Source: Saprospiraceae bacterium
GTDB lineage: Bacteria > Bacteroidota > Bacteroidia > Chitinophagales > Saprospiraceae
Length of the DNA: 64,000 nt
Assembly (NCBI GenBank): GCA_016787575.1
Contig: JAEUUO010000010.1
Location: 124,001-188,000, forward strand
Direction: 5' to 3'
The position numbers and the translations under genes were made by a program. Below, piece by piece: positions 18,137 to 27,568 of this stretch. The notes under the pieces are model-generated. The model ran no database searches. It was not told the origin of the DNA and saw nothing but the letters and a program-made list of their open reading frames with translations. Position 1 is the first letter of the stretch. Every line of letters starts with the position of its first letter.

Positions 18137-19153
18137 CTATTGGAAACTTTGGCCTGTTCGAAATAATTTTTCTACAACCGGATACTGGACCAGCAAAAAA
18201 TCTCCATCGCTCCGAATTACATGCATTCTGAAAAAGCTCGCTCTTTTCAAATGAGTTTGCTTGACTTCACTGGAAGCTTCTCCAACGGAATCGATTTCGA
18301 TCGGGTAAAATTTCCAGGTCATTGGGATCGGATTCGAAGTTCGCTTTATTTTAATAGCACAAAAAGGCTCCAAAGCTTCAATAAGATTGCGTTGTGGATG
18401 TTCGTTTTGGATGGCTTCAGCACCTACCGTTGGAAATTCTTTTAAATAATTTTCAATAGTCTTTTTTGATTTTGAGTTCAATGAAATTTCCTGGTTGTTT
18501 GCATCAAACAGGCTAAGTCGGTTTTCAATTTTACGAATGGAAAACGACGATTCTTTTTCATCCAAATAACTAACTTGAATTTCCTCTATATCCTGATATG
18601 GAACATCCATTACACTGCGGTCTCTCCAATCTAATTCACTTAAATCATATCGCTCCCTAACGTTGCCTGAAAAATGGGGAATTTCCATAATATAAGGTTG
18701 CATACCGTGCTCCATATAAAAATACGTGCCGTATTCACTATGTGTTCCGGATCCTACATAATAGGTTTTGAGTTTCTCCAGCTTCTTAGAATAAATTTCA
18801 ACTTTAATCCCAAAAACTGCCATGCCTTCCATAATTCCCTTAATATGTCCTTTAGGTGGTATTGATTGCATTTTAATATCACGCATTGTCTCCAGCAGAT
18901 TTTGAATTGCGTTAGGATTTGCTTTATATTTTCCGTTTACCATCCAATAGCCATTGACTAACTCCAAACTTATTGGACTGGTATCTCTGCTTGCCAAAAA
19001 CACTTTACCTATATTATCAATATCTTCGATTGCAAAATCCCTATCTTTTAGTAAGGCTGACATTTTATCATCCGGCTTATTTAACACATACCATGCTAAA
19101 CCTCCCAAACTAATAAATAAAAGGATCAATAAATAAAGTGAATTGCGATTCAT
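18137..19153 (-). CDS. DUF4340 protein, last gene of the gld operon
   Basis: A 338-residue membrane-anchored protein with one N-terminal hydrophobic helix (about 5-23) and a long extracytoplasmic part of DUF4340 type (repeating beta modules around DIDNIGKVFLA, DLSELDWRDRSVMDV and IEEIQVSY). Its start overlaps the gldG stop by 4 nt. In other bacteria DUF4340 proteins are encoded beside GldG-like genes of ABC transporters, so it is probably an accessory subunit of the same complex. Exact role is unknown. Confidence 0.85.
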   Translation of the reverse strand: MNRNSLYLLILLFISLGGLAWYVLNKPDDKMSALLKDRDFAIEDIDNIGKVFLASRDTSPISLELVNGYWMVNGKYKANPNAIQNLLETMRDIKMQSIPPKGHIKGIMEGMAVFGIKVEIYSKKLEKLKTYYVGSGTHSEYGTYFYMEHGMQPYIMEIPHFSGNVRERYDLSELDWRDRSVMDVPYQDIEEIQVSYLDEKESSFSIRKIENRLSLFDANNQEISLNSKSKKTIENYLKEFPTVGAEAIQNEHPQRNLIEALEPFCAIKIKRTSNPIPMTWKFYPIEIDSVGEASSEVKQTHLKRASFFRMHVIRSDGDFLLVQYPVVEKLFRTGQSFQ

Positions 19154-20859
19154 GAATTGTTTTTTGTATAACGTTTCTTACGCCAATACGTATTTAAAAA
19201 TCCAAATAAAACAATTAACAAAAGGGGCAGTCCAAGATTCAATATCTGCCAAAAACTACGTTCTTCATCAATTTTAACTTGATTAAGCAATCTGATTTTA
19301 TATTGCTTTGATCGAGCTTCTAAAATATTTTCTTTATTCGTTAAATATTCCATAGCATTCAGAAAAAACTCTTTATTCCCATTGTAGGCTGTTTTTTCAA
19401 ATTTGCTATACCCTATTGTTGAAAATTTATTGGTATTAAAATCATAAAAACTTTTAACTAAATCACCATCAGCAACAACAATCATTTTAGTTTCTGGACT
19501 ATTGCTTTTAAAATCTGCCTGGATGGATTTTAGGGATTGTAGCATACTTTCTTCTACTCTGTTTTCAAAACAAGAATTAAAAGTTCCCTCTAACAAAACA
19601 CCCATGATTAAATTGGGTTTATTGAATTTATCAGGCTCCGGTTTATACCTCAATATATCAAAACTTACTTTTGCCGGAGCCAATTGAAATCTGCTGTAGT
19701 TTGAAGAAACGATCAATGGAATTTTACGAACAAATTGCTTGGTTTTCAGGGTATCAATACTTGCAGGAAAATCCATTAATATTCTATCAATATTATTAAC
19801 AATTGGATGATTTGTCCGCGGTGCAGGAATCGGAAAATAATACCAGGGAAATAATTCTATTTGAGGTTTATCACCAATTTTACCAATTACTTGCGGAATT
19901 CTTGAACATTCCATATCCAGTACCATGTTGGATTCAATACGAACGCCGTATTTAAACAATTGATCACCAAGATTAAGATCTAATGGTTCAGGAATAAACT
20001 CAGCCCGGCTTGCCAAACTGTCCAAACTCATTTTTAGTGCGTCTATAAACCACATCATTTTTCCTCCATTCATGATGTATTGATCCAAAATAAATTTCGA
20101 TCTTTCAGAAAATGGTTTTATTGGCTTTATCACTAAAACTACATCCGTTTCCTTTTTAATTTGATACACACTATCCAATTGAATCCGTCCCACATTGTAA
20201 AATGGCCGCAACATGGTTTCAATTGCTTTGGTTTCTTCAGTAGGCAACTCTCCATTGGCACTGGTAAGCAAGACATTTTTCTTGTCAGGATGCAATAATT
20301 TATCTATTGCATTAGAAAATTTATATTCGAGTTGTGAAATGCTGTTGTTAAGATTTTCTTCCTGATCCAATTCCGGAACGTTTTCCAATAAACTGACCGC
20401 AATCTTTCGCTCTCCATAATTAAATATAGCATATGGATAAATTAATTGCTCATTCTTTTCCGTTCCACTCCGAACCTGCAAATTAATTGGAACCAAGCCA
20501 TCTTTTGAAAGAGATTCTCTGCGCTTATTAATTTCTTCGACACTCCCTTCATTTGGATTTTCAAATTCAAATGAAACAAAGCCATTTCTTTTTTTATATT
20601 GGAACAACAAATCATTAACTCCTTGTCTAAGTCTTTTAAAACCTGCTGGGAATTCTCCGTCCAATAATACTTTAATATAAATGTTGTCATTAATTGTCTG
20701 AATGGTATGTACTGTAGCCGGCGTAAGTGAAAATCTACGGTCTTCTGACAAATCAACCGAAAAATTAAAAAGCGATGCAAGGATATTTAGAAAAACCAAA
20801 ATTCCAAGAACCAAAAGCATTCTCACCCCAACTTCCATTTTAGCAAAAAAGGCTTTCAA
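19150..20859 (-). CDS. gldG: Gliding-motility ABC transporter substrate-binding subunit GldG
   Basis: A 569-residue GldG protein: an N-terminal membrane helix (about 13-32), a long extracytoplasmic region with the GldG signature (VDLSEDRRFSLTPAT; then VVLVIKPIKPFSERSKF and GGKMMWFIDAL), and a C-terminal helix (about 540-560) before a basic tail. The likely start is a TTG at 20859 that overlaps the gldF stop (TTGA); an ATG at 20838 is the alternative. GldA, GldF and GldG form an ABC transporter required for gliding in Flavobacterium. In this genome gldF and gldG are separate genes, not fused. Confidence 0.9.
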   Translation of the reverse strand: MKAFFAKMEVGVRMLLVLGILVFLNILASLFNFSVDLSEDRRFSLTPATVHTIQTINDNIYIKVLLDGEFPAGFKRLRQGVNDLLFQYKKRNGFVSFEFENPNEGSVEEINKRRESLSKDGLVPINLQVRSGTEKNEQLIYPYAIFNYGERKIAVSLLENVPELDQEENLNNSISQLEYKFSNAIDKLLHPDKKNVLLTSANGELPTEETKAIETMLRPFYNVGRIQLDSVYQIKKETDVVLVIKPIKPFSERSKFILDQYIMNGGKMMWFIDALKMSLDSLASRAEFIPEPLDLNLGDQLFKYGVRIESNMVLDMECSRIPQVIGKIGDKPQIELFPWYYFPIPAPRTNHPIVNNIDRILMDFPASIDTLKTKQFVRKIPLIVSSNYSRFQLAPAKVSFDILRYKPEPDKFNKPNLIMGVLLEGTFNSCFENRVEESMLQSLKSIQADFKSNSPETKMIVVADGDLVKSFYDFNTNKFSTIGYSKFEKTAYNGNKEFFLNAMEYLTNKENILEARSKQYKIRLLNQVKIDEERSFWQILNLGLPLLLIVLFGFLNTYWRKKRYTKNNS

Positions 20860-21587
20860 AATGTTCTGCTTTTAATGTTTTCAACTGTCAAGTATAGAAA
20901 AAGTCCGGCCAATGTGATAAAATATACACAATCTGATAAAAGCAATTGTGCTTTCCCCATTGAATTGTAATGATAATCCATTCCCAATTGCTGAATGATA
21001 TCATCTGTCTTTCCAAAAAACACAGGAAGTTTTGAAATATAGAAAAAACCAAAATAAATCAAATAACAAAGACACAATGCGCTTAAAAATGAAACAATTT
21101 GGTTTTTAAAAAAAGAGGAACAAAAAACCCCGATCGCAGTAAAGCCAGCAGAGAGAAAAAGCAATCCGATATAAGAACCAATTACCGATCCACTGTCGAT
21201 ATTGCCAACTGGGGAACCCAATTGGTAAATAGAAAAATAATACAATCCGGTTGGAAGCAATGCAATTCCAACCAAACAAAGAGAGGCAATGAATTTTCCT
21301 AATACAATCTCGAATTCATATAGAGGTTTTGTCAATAATATCTCTAAAGTACCGTTTTGCAATTCTTCAGAAAATGAACGCATGGTGACTGCAGGAATTA
21401 AAAAAATAAACATCATGGGAGCCAATGAAAATAATTGTTCCAATCCAGCATAGTTGTAGTTTAACAAACTAAAATCAGGAAACACCCAAAGGATCAATCC
21501 CATGATAACAGCAAAGATACCGATCACCATATAACCTATGAGGCTACTAAAAAAACTTCTGATTTCACGATTTGCAAGTGTCCACAT
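20856..21587 (-). CDS. gldF: Gliding-motility ABC transporter permease GldF
   Basis: A 243-residue ABC-2 type permease with six hydrophobic helices and the typical N-terminal MWTLANREIRSFFSS and LEQLFSLAPMMFIFLIPAVTMRSFSEE segments. It probably forms the membrane channel for GldA. It follows gldA with a 1-nt gap and overlaps gldG by 4 nt. Size matches GldF. Confidence 0.9.
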   Translation of the reverse strand: MWTLANREIRSFFSSLIGYMVIGIFAVIMGLILWVFPDFSLLNYNYAGLEQLFSLAPMMFIFLIPAVTMRSFSEELQNGTLEILLTKPLYEFEIVLGKFIASLCLVGIALLPTGLYYFSIYQLGSPVGNIDSGSVIGSYIGLLFLSAGFTAIGVFCSSFFKNQIVSFLSALCLCYLIYFGFFYISKLPVFFGKTDDIIQQLGMDYHYNSMGKAQLLLSDCVYFITLAGLFLYLTVENIKSRTF

Positions 21588-21588
21588 T

Positions 21589-22500
21589 TTATTTAGAAGT
21601 GGTTAATTCGTTAAAAACAGATTCCATATTTGAACGCTCTTCTTTCATTTCTAGAATGGCCCAAGAATTATTCGTACATAACTTAAATAAATCCTGACGA
21701 ATATCTTTATCGGATGCAGAGCTTATTAGATATTTAGTATCCGTTAGTTTCTGTACAGAATCTACAAAAGGAAGTCTTGATAATTGGCTGCCATCAATGA
21801 GGAATGAGAACTCAACAGAAATAACCCGTTTGTTTTTTTGTATATTCAATAAATTCCCAATGGTTTCATCGGCAATTAATTTCCCTTTATTAATAATGAG
21901 TACGCGATCGCACAAAGCCTGAACTTCCTGCATGATATGGGTTGACAATAAAAGAGTTTTTTGATTGCCAATGCTTCTGATTAATTGTCGGATTTCAAGC
22001 AATTGGTTAGGATCCAATCCGCTGGTTGGCTCGTCCAAAATCAATACTTCCGGATCGTGCAATAATGCCTGACTAAGGCCAACTCGCTGCCTGTATCCTT
22101 TTGACAAGGATCCAATGCGTTTATTTTGCTCCTGTCCCAGTCCAGTCAATTCAATACAATCTTCAACGCGTTGCTTAGGATTGGATATTTTTAAAAGCTT
22201 TGAAAAAAACATCAGGTATTCCCGAACGTACATGTCTTTATAAAGTGGGTTGTGTTCTGGCAAATAACCAATTTTGCGTTTTACTTCAATCGGAAATTCT
22301 TTAATGTCTATACCACACACTTCTATGTCCCCTTCCGTTGGGGTAAGGTAACCACAGATCATTTTCATAGTAGTTGTTTTTCCGGCACCATTGGGCCCTA
22401 AAAAACCTACAATCTCAGCTTTACCGGCTGAAAAACTGATGTGATCAACTGCTAGTTGGGTACCATAAATCTTGGTGAGATTATGCAGTTGAATTGACAT
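21589..22500 (-). CDS. gldA: Gliding-motility ABC transporter ATPase GldA
   Basis: A 303-residue ABC ATPase with Walker A (GPNGAGKTTTMK around 34-45), Q-loop (GYLPEHNPLY), signature LSKGYRQRVGL, Walker B LILDEPTSGLDP and switch His (STHIMQEV). The C-terminal extension of about 80 residues resembles that of GldA. It couples ATP hydrolysis to the GldF/GldG membrane complex. It opens the gld operon, 67 nt after truB. Confidence 0.92.
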   Translation of the reverse strand: MSIQLHNLTKIYGTQLAVDHISFSAGKAEIVGFLGPNGAGKTTTMKMICGYLTPTEGDIEVCGIDIKEFPIEVKRKIGYLPEHNPLYKDMYVREYLMFFSKLLKISNPKQRVEDCIELTGLGQEQNKRIGSLSKGYRQRVGLSQALLHDPEVLILDEPTSGLDPNQLLEIRQLIRSIGNQKTLLLSTHIMQEVQALCDRVLIINKGKLIADETIGNLLNIQKNKRVISVEFSFLIDGSQLSRLPFVDSVQKLTDTKYLISSASDKDIRQDLFKLCTNNSWAILEMKEERSNMESVFNELTTSK

Positions 22501-22567
22501 AGTTCATTTTAAATGATCGGCAAAGGTATAACGAAAGAATGCAAAAAACGTTGGGCATCCAATCTGC

Positions 22568-23275
22568 TTAATTCAATAAATCAAGCAATTCATCTAATTT
22601 CCAGGCTCCATCCACTACAAAATCGCCAATGGCATCCCGACGCAATTCAGCTAGGTAAGCACCCGATTCAAGCCGTTTACCAAATTCGTTTGCCAGACTT
22701 CGAATGTAGGTTCCTTTGCTGCAAACGACTTTAAAATGAATATTGGGCATTTGGGATGCATCTAATGTCAGCGAATCAATGCAAATTAATCGAGGTTCTA
22801 ATTTTGGTTCTAAACCTTTTCGAGCCAATTCATAGGCACGTTTTCCTTCAATTTGTACCGCAGAATGGATTGGGGGTGTCATCCATTGTTCTCCTAAAAA
22901 GCTTTGCCTGACAGATTCTATTTGGTCTGGTTCAATATGCCTCCAATCAAACTCTTGATTTATAGCACTTTCCATATCATAAGTTGGTCTGGTAGCCCCT
23001 AAAGTAAAAATTCCGGAATAAGCCTTTACTAAAGCTTGATAATTATCAATCTGACGCGTCATTTTTCCGGTACAAAGAATCAAAAGTCCAGTTGCCAAAG
23101 GATCCAAGGTGCCGGCATGCCCAATTTTAAGTTTGGTTTTTAGCCGATCGGAAATACGGCTGCGAATTTTATGGACAACCTTAAACGAAGTAAAACCATA
23201 TGGTTTATCGATCAATAACATGCATCCCTCTGAAAAATCAGCAAGATGAAGATTGCTTTTAGTTATATGCAACAA
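22568..23275 (-). CDS. truB: tRNA pseudouridine(55) synthase TruB
   Basis: Makes pseudouridine 55 in the T-loop of tRNAs. The 235-residue protein has the catalytic GHAGTLDPLATGLL segment with Asp (about residues 52-65), YxG-like AYSGIFTLGATRPTYD and the KGTYIRSLA motif near 190. The best start is a TTG (23275 or 23272); the first in-frame ATG (23221, MLLIDKPYGF) would remove 18 residues including the DFxxG stretch common in Bacteroidota TruB. The gene follows DUF3098 by 66 nt and precedes gldA by 67 nt. Confidence 0.9.
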   Translation of the reverse strand: MLHITKSNLHLADFSEGCMLLIDKPYGFTSFKVVHKIRSRISDRLKTKLKIGHAGTLDPLATGLLILCTGKMTRQIDNYQALVKAYSGIFTLGATRPTYDMESAINQEFDWRHIEPDQIESVRQSFLGEQWMTPPIHSAVQIEGKRAYELARKGLEPKLEPRLICIDSLTLDASQMPNIHFKVVCSKGTYIRSLANEFGKRLESGAYLAELRRDAIGDFVVDGAWKLDELLDLLN

Positions 23276-23341
23276 ATGAATGTATTAATTGATCACTCGA
23301 AAATCGATCCAATCTCTTAAATGTCAATAACTTAATAGAAT

Positions 23342-23659
23342 CTAGTCCAACTTGAAGATGGCGTATATTTGCAAAGCCAGTCCAATAATTAAACTAATTG
23401 GAGCTAATACCAGTCGTCTGGGGCTATATATGATACTTTCATCCCAAACTTCCGGACTTGGCATCCAGCCTCCGGACATTAAGATCAAGCCCAAAACAAT
23501 AAATCCCAAACCGATCAGCATCCATTTGTATTGTGCCCAACCGTAGGTCATTTCCTGAACAGGTTTTGAAAAACTACGCTTTTCCCCACTCATTTTTTCC
23601 TGGATGTTGGTAGGTGCCTGTACAGGCGATTTTGATTTTTTTTGTTTGGATTCTCCCAT
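23342..23659 (-). CDS. DUF3098 membrane protein
   Basis: A 105-residue DUF3098 protein. A basic, Lys/Pro-rich N-terminal 40 residues is followed by two hydrophobic helices separated by a loop (YKWMLIGLGFIVLGLILMSGG, then RLVLAPISLIIGLALQIYAIF). It sits 4 nt after the ftsX-like gene, an order conserved in Bacteroidota, but its function is unknown. Confidence 0.85.
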   Translation of the reverse strand: MGESKQKKSKSPVQAPTNIQEKMSGEKRSFSKPVQEMTYGWAQYKWMLIGLGFIVLGLILMSGGWMPSPEVWDESIIYSPRRLVLAPISLIIGLALQIYAIFKLD

Positions 23660-23663
23660 TTTT

Positions 23664-24497
23664 CTAATAATTTATAACTGACAGTATTTTGCGTTTTACT
23701 AATATATATTGCAAAGTTGGACCTAAAATCAATAATATAAGTAAAACATATAAGAATTTTTTTGTTTCAATCCATTCTACAGCCCATGGAAGCAGATAAT
23801 TTATTGGAAAAATGATAAGCCCCATAATAAAAACACTCATAAACGAACTCGCCAAACCTAATAAATATGCCCTTTTCAAATAAGGCTTTATAATCATGTT
23901 TGGATTAGCACCCAATTCATTCCATGAACGAATGATACTCGCTCTGGAATCTACAAAAACCTGGGCCAAGTAATCACTAATTAACAATCCAAGCAACATA
24001 AAAACGAAGGTCAATCCCAAAAACAGCGTTTTGATCCGATCCACAACGTCTGTTAATTTACTTGTGATTTCGTTTTGATAGCTAAAATGACTGACCACTG
24101 AATGTTTATATACGTTTTCTTCAAAAGAAATTAAACGCTGTTTATCTAAAAATTCTTGTTTAAGTTTAAAAATGATTAAAACTGGCATTAATGAGCCCCA
24201 TTCCAGAGAAGAATCCTGCGTCACCATTTCTTTATCAATCAGGCTTTGATAGTCTTTGGCTTCAATCATCTTGATACTTGAAGGAATTAGTTGTTCTTGT
24301 TGCTCTAGCCAAATTCGAAACTCCTGTATTTGAGCCTTATTAATACCCTGCTTCAATTCAATTGCTAAAGCAGTATTTTCTTTGAGTTTACGATCCAATC
24401 CCAAGCCATGAAACCATGCCAACATGGCAATTCCTATAAGAAATAGTACCCAGGAATAGGTTAGTGCGTGTAAAAAAAGACTCCGGTTTTGGTTCAT
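23664..24497 (-). CDS. ftsX: FtsX-like cell-division ABC permease
   Basis: A 277-residue FtsX-type membrane protein: one N-terminal helix (about 12-29), an extracytoplasmic domain (about 30-160) and three C-terminal helices with the FtsX-like core VDSRASIIRSWNELGANPNMIIKPYL. FtsX with FtsE activates peptidoglycan hydrolases at the septum; no ftsE is in the window, as is common where ftsE and ftsX are apart. It starts a unit with DUF3098 and truB. Confidence 0.85.
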   Translation of the reverse strand: MNQNRSLFLHALTYSWVLFLIGIAMLAWFHGLGLDRKLKENTALAIELKQGINKAQIQEFRIWLEQQEQLIPSSIKMIEAKDYQSLIDKEMVTQDSSLEWGSLMPVLIIFKLKQEFLDKQRLISFEENVYKHSVVSHFSYQNEITSKLTDVVDRIKTLFLGLTFVFMLLGLLISDYLAQVFVDSRASIIRSWNELGANPNMIIKPYLKRAYLLGLASSFMSVFIMGLIIFPINYLLPWAVEWIETKKFLYVLLILLILGPTLQYILVKRKILSVINY

Positions 24498-24570
24498 GAA
24501 ATGTATTAGAAGTTATAAAAGTAAGGCTAGATTTTGGTTTCTTTAGAAAGAACGAAGGCATATTGTAAAA

Positions 24571-25641
24571 TCAATCAAAAACAGCTAATAAGATTTTCTG
24601 CTCTTTTTCCCAGTTGTAAAATTCACTAGCTGATTTACTATTATGCTTGCATTTAAGATAATAATCACGATCTTCCAATTGTCGAATCGCATTTATAAAG
24701 TCTATGTCGGTAAAGGATTCAAGCAATACACCCGTATTGAATTGATTGTGGATCTTTTTATATTCCGGAAAATTCATTTGAATAATGGGCAATTGCGCTT
24801 GCATGTAATCAAAGGTTTTATTGCTCAATGAAAACCAGTAGCTTTTGCTATCTGATTCTAATAAATCAATGCCTACAAATGCCATGCTCGCATGCCTCAA
24901 CATCTCTTCATAGCTCAAACGACCATAAAACTGTACCCGACCTTCCAATCCCAATTGCAGCGTCCGCATTTTAAGCAATTCTAAAATATCTCCTGTACCT
25001 GCAAGATGAAATTGATATTCCGGCAAATCAATCAAACAGTCTAAGACCAATTCAAGTCCTCTACCTTCATTTATTGCTCCCTGATACCAAATAATTTTTT
25101 TATGCAAACCATCTGGTTGAGTTTTTTGTATGTATGGAACATTTCTTAGTACTAAAAAATTCAACTTGTATTTTGAGGCAAGTTCATTTGCCAATGAATC
25201 AGAAACTGTTAGTCGCACATCTGTCCATGGAATGCTTAATCTTCCAATAAATGACCAAATGGAAGAAATCCATTTTTTCTTCCGGAGTTCGACCGATTCC
25301 TCCATGTATTCATGTGCATCAAAAATCAATTTTTTTATTTTTATTTTTGCTGCAAGCCCTGCCCCCAATAAAGTATCCAAATCACAAGCATAAAGCCTAT
25401 CAAATGATTTGAACATCAATATCAAAAAAAGTCTGATGTTAAATTCTGCATAAAAACATGCACTTCTTTTAAACCAACAGGAAATCCATTGCTTTTTGAA
25501 AGAATCCGGTTTGGGTTCAAATGCTGCTTTATACCTTCCAATTACAAGAACATCATGCCCTGCGTTTGTCAAACTGCTGGCAATTTTACGTACACGTTGA
25601 TCAAATTGAATATCTGTTGTTACTGTAATAATAACTTTCAT
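24571..25641 (-). CDS. Glycosyltransferase, GT4-like
   Basis: A 356-residue GT-B fold glycosyltransferase. The N-terminus (MKVIITVTTDIQFDQRVRK) and the DAHEYMEESVELR segment are typical of Bacteroidota GT4-like enzymes; the donor-binding half has KIIWYQGAINEGRGLELVLD and a late glutamate-containing loop. Donor and acceptor are unknown. Its start overlaps the recQ stop by 4 nt, so it is co-transcribed with recQ. Confidence 0.82.
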   Translation of the reverse strand: MKVIITVTTDIQFDQRVRKIASSLTNAGHDVLVIGRYKAAFEPKPDSFKKQWISCWFKRSACFYAEFNIRLFLILMFKSFDRLYACDLDTLLGAGLAAKIKIKKLIFDAHEYMEESVELRKKKWISSIWSFIGRLSIPWTDVRLTVSDSLANELASKYKLNFLVLRNVPYIQKTQPDGLHKKIIWYQGAINEGRGLELVLDCLIDLPEYQFHLAGTGDILELLKMRTLQLGLEGRVQFYGRLSYEEMLRHASMAFVGIDLLESDSKSYWFSLSNKTFDYMQAQLPIIQMNFPEYKKIHNQFNTGVLLESFTDIDFINAIRQLEDRDYYLKCKHNSKSASEFYNWEKEQKILLAVFD

Positions 25642-27554
25642 TCAGCTGATTTGCCGTTTGCAAATAAACGAAATGTTTCATGTTGTCTTATAACTACTTG
25701 TTCTAGTAGCATTTCCAAAATGATAATCTCTACCCAGGATTTTTTATTCATCGGAAATAAATGCAAAATTTCACGATAATTCATAGTTGATTTTGCTTTC
25801 AATGCTTCCAATATAAGTTGTTTCCATTTGATTTTTAGGTTTTTATCCGGGTTGCCCAATGATTTCGTTAAACAATTATCACATAAGCCACAGTCACTGC
25901 CCGGCTCTTGCCCAAAATATTTTGATATAAATGCTTGTCTGCATAATTTGGTTCTTATAAAATCCAACATACATTGAATCCTTTCATGCATTCGATCTTT
26001 TTGTTGTTGGTACAATTTTTTATTAATCTTAAGTTCTGTACTTCGGATTCTCGTATTAACAAACAGTATTTGTGGAAGTGAACTAGAAGCTTTGTAGACT
26101 AGAACTTGCTCGGCATCCAAGTATTTTAAAAATTGAATAATCTGTTCTCTATCCAATTGACAAATAGAAGACAAACTTTGCTCTTGAATTTGAACAGCAA
26201 CAGAAAAAATTCCTTCATAATTTCTTAAAAGTGCTTGAATCAATTGATCCATTTTAGGGTCGCTTTTCCTATAGGAATTTAAGGTTTCCATATCTGCTAT
26301 TATGTGAACCCGTGAAGGCGTTTGAATTGATTCAGTCAGCGAAATCAGCTCGTTTTGTTCCAGAATTTTCAATGCATTCAAACAAATCAGTGGTTTAAAT
26401 TTAAACCGTTTACTGAAATCCACCAGGTCAAAATCAAAAGATTCGCTTGCAATCGCTCCCTCTGGAACTTCAAATTGTAAAGCAAGGCAACGATATACTT
26501 CACGAATGAATACCTCATCAGGAAATTGGTCTATCCATTGCTGTTGCAATCGACTTACATCTTGCTCATGGTACAATAACACTGCATACGATTTTTTCTG
26601 ATCACGACCAGCCCTTCCTGCTTCCTGAAAATATTCTTCCAATCCTTGTGGCAAATCCAGATGTAAAACCAAGCGAACATCCGGCTTGTCAATTCCCATT
26701 CCGAATGCGTTGGTTGCAACAACCACCTGAATTTTGTTATCAATCCAGTCTTTTTGTATTTGATTTCTTTCTACAGCAGATAAGCCCGCATGGTATCCGC
26801 TTGCTGAGATTCCCATTTGCCTCAAATGCCTGGAAAGCTCGATAGTTTGTCTTCGGTTTCTAGAATAGACGATAATGCTTTCGTTGATCGGCTTTACAAA
26901 GTGCATTAAAGCATCCATTTTTTGCTCTTCTTCATAAATTAACAAAGACAAATTTTCTCGTCGAAAACTTGTTTCGTAAACAATTTGATTCTTTAAATTT
27001 AAATGGGTGATGATTTCTTCACTTGTTTTGCGGGTTGCTGTTGCAGTTAATGCTAGAATCGGTGCTTTTGAAAATTCTCGAAGCTTGGCAATCTTGAGAT
27101 AAGCCGGTCTAAAATCATGTCCCCATTGGGAAATACAATGCGCTTCATCGACTGCAATCAAACTGATTGGAATAGAATTTAAAAATTCGATAAAGTCTTT
27201 TGCTTCCAATCGCTCCGGTGATAGATAAAGCAACTTTAAATCCCCATATCGGGCTCTGGATAAGACAGCTTCTATCTCTTTCCAATGCATGCCAGAGTGA
27301 ATGGCTGCAGCTTGAATGTCTAATGATTTAAGACGCTGCACCTGATCTTGCATCAATGCAATAAGAGGTGAAATGACGACACATACCCCTTGGATGCATA
27401 GTGCAGGAACTTGATAACAAAGTGACTTTCCTGCTCCTGTCGGCAAAAGTGCAAGCGTATCTTTGCCTGCAAGTATTGATTCAATAATTTCTTTTTGAGG
27501 GGATCTGAAATCCGGATATGACCAGTATTTCTGGAGGACCTCCTTAGGGTCCAA
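25638..27554 (-). CDS. recQ: RecQ-family ATP-dependent DNA helicase
   Basis: A 638-residue 3'-5' DNA helicase. Walker A is LPTGAGKSLCYQVP (about 36-49), the DEAH box reads VDEAHCISQWGHDFRP, and motif VI is the QEAGRAGRDQ segment. A zinc-binding RQC region with CGLCDNC lies near residue 560. No HRDC domain follows, so it is the shorter type found beside a longer RecQ in many Bacteroidota. The start appears to be a TTG at 27554. It overlaps the glycosyltransferase gene by 4 nt and follows the DUF6089 gene by 14 nt. Confidence 0.93.
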   Translation of the reverse strand: MDPKEVLQKYWSYPDFRSPQKEIIESILAGKDTLALLPTGAGKSLCYQVPALCIQGVCVVISPLIALMQDQVQRLKSLDIQAAAIHSGMHWKEIEAVLSRARYGDLKLLYLSPERLEAKDFIEFLNSIPISLIAVDEAHCISQWGHDFRPAYLKIAKLREFSKAPILALTATATRKTSEEIITHLNLKNQIVYETSFRRENLSLLIYEEEQKMDALMHFVKPINESIIVYSRNRRQTIELSRHLRQMGISASGYHAGLSAVERNQIQKDWIDNKIQVVVATNAFGMGIDKPDVRLVLHLDLPQGLEEYFQEAGRAGRDQKKSYAVLLYHEQDVSRLQQQWIDQFPDEVFIREVYRCLALQFEVPEGAIASESFDFDLVDFSKRFKFKPLICLNALKILEQNELISLTESIQTPSRVHIIADMETLNSYRKSDPKMDQLIQALLRNYEGIFSVAVQIQEQSLSSICQLDREQIIQFLKYLDAEQVLVYKASSSLPQILFVNTRIRSTELKINKKLYQQQKDRMHERIQCMLDFIRTKLCRQAFISKYFGQEPGSDCGLCDNCLTKSLGNPDKNLKIKWKQLILEALKAKSTMNYREILHLFPMNKKSWVEIIILEMLLEQVVIRQHETFRLFANGKSAE

Positions 27555-27568
27555 TGAATCGGGTGTTG

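Noticed and set aside
23221..23275. ATG start for TruB at 23221
   Set aside because: It would remove the DFxxG stretch common to Bacteroidota TruB, so a TTG start is preferred, with doubt.
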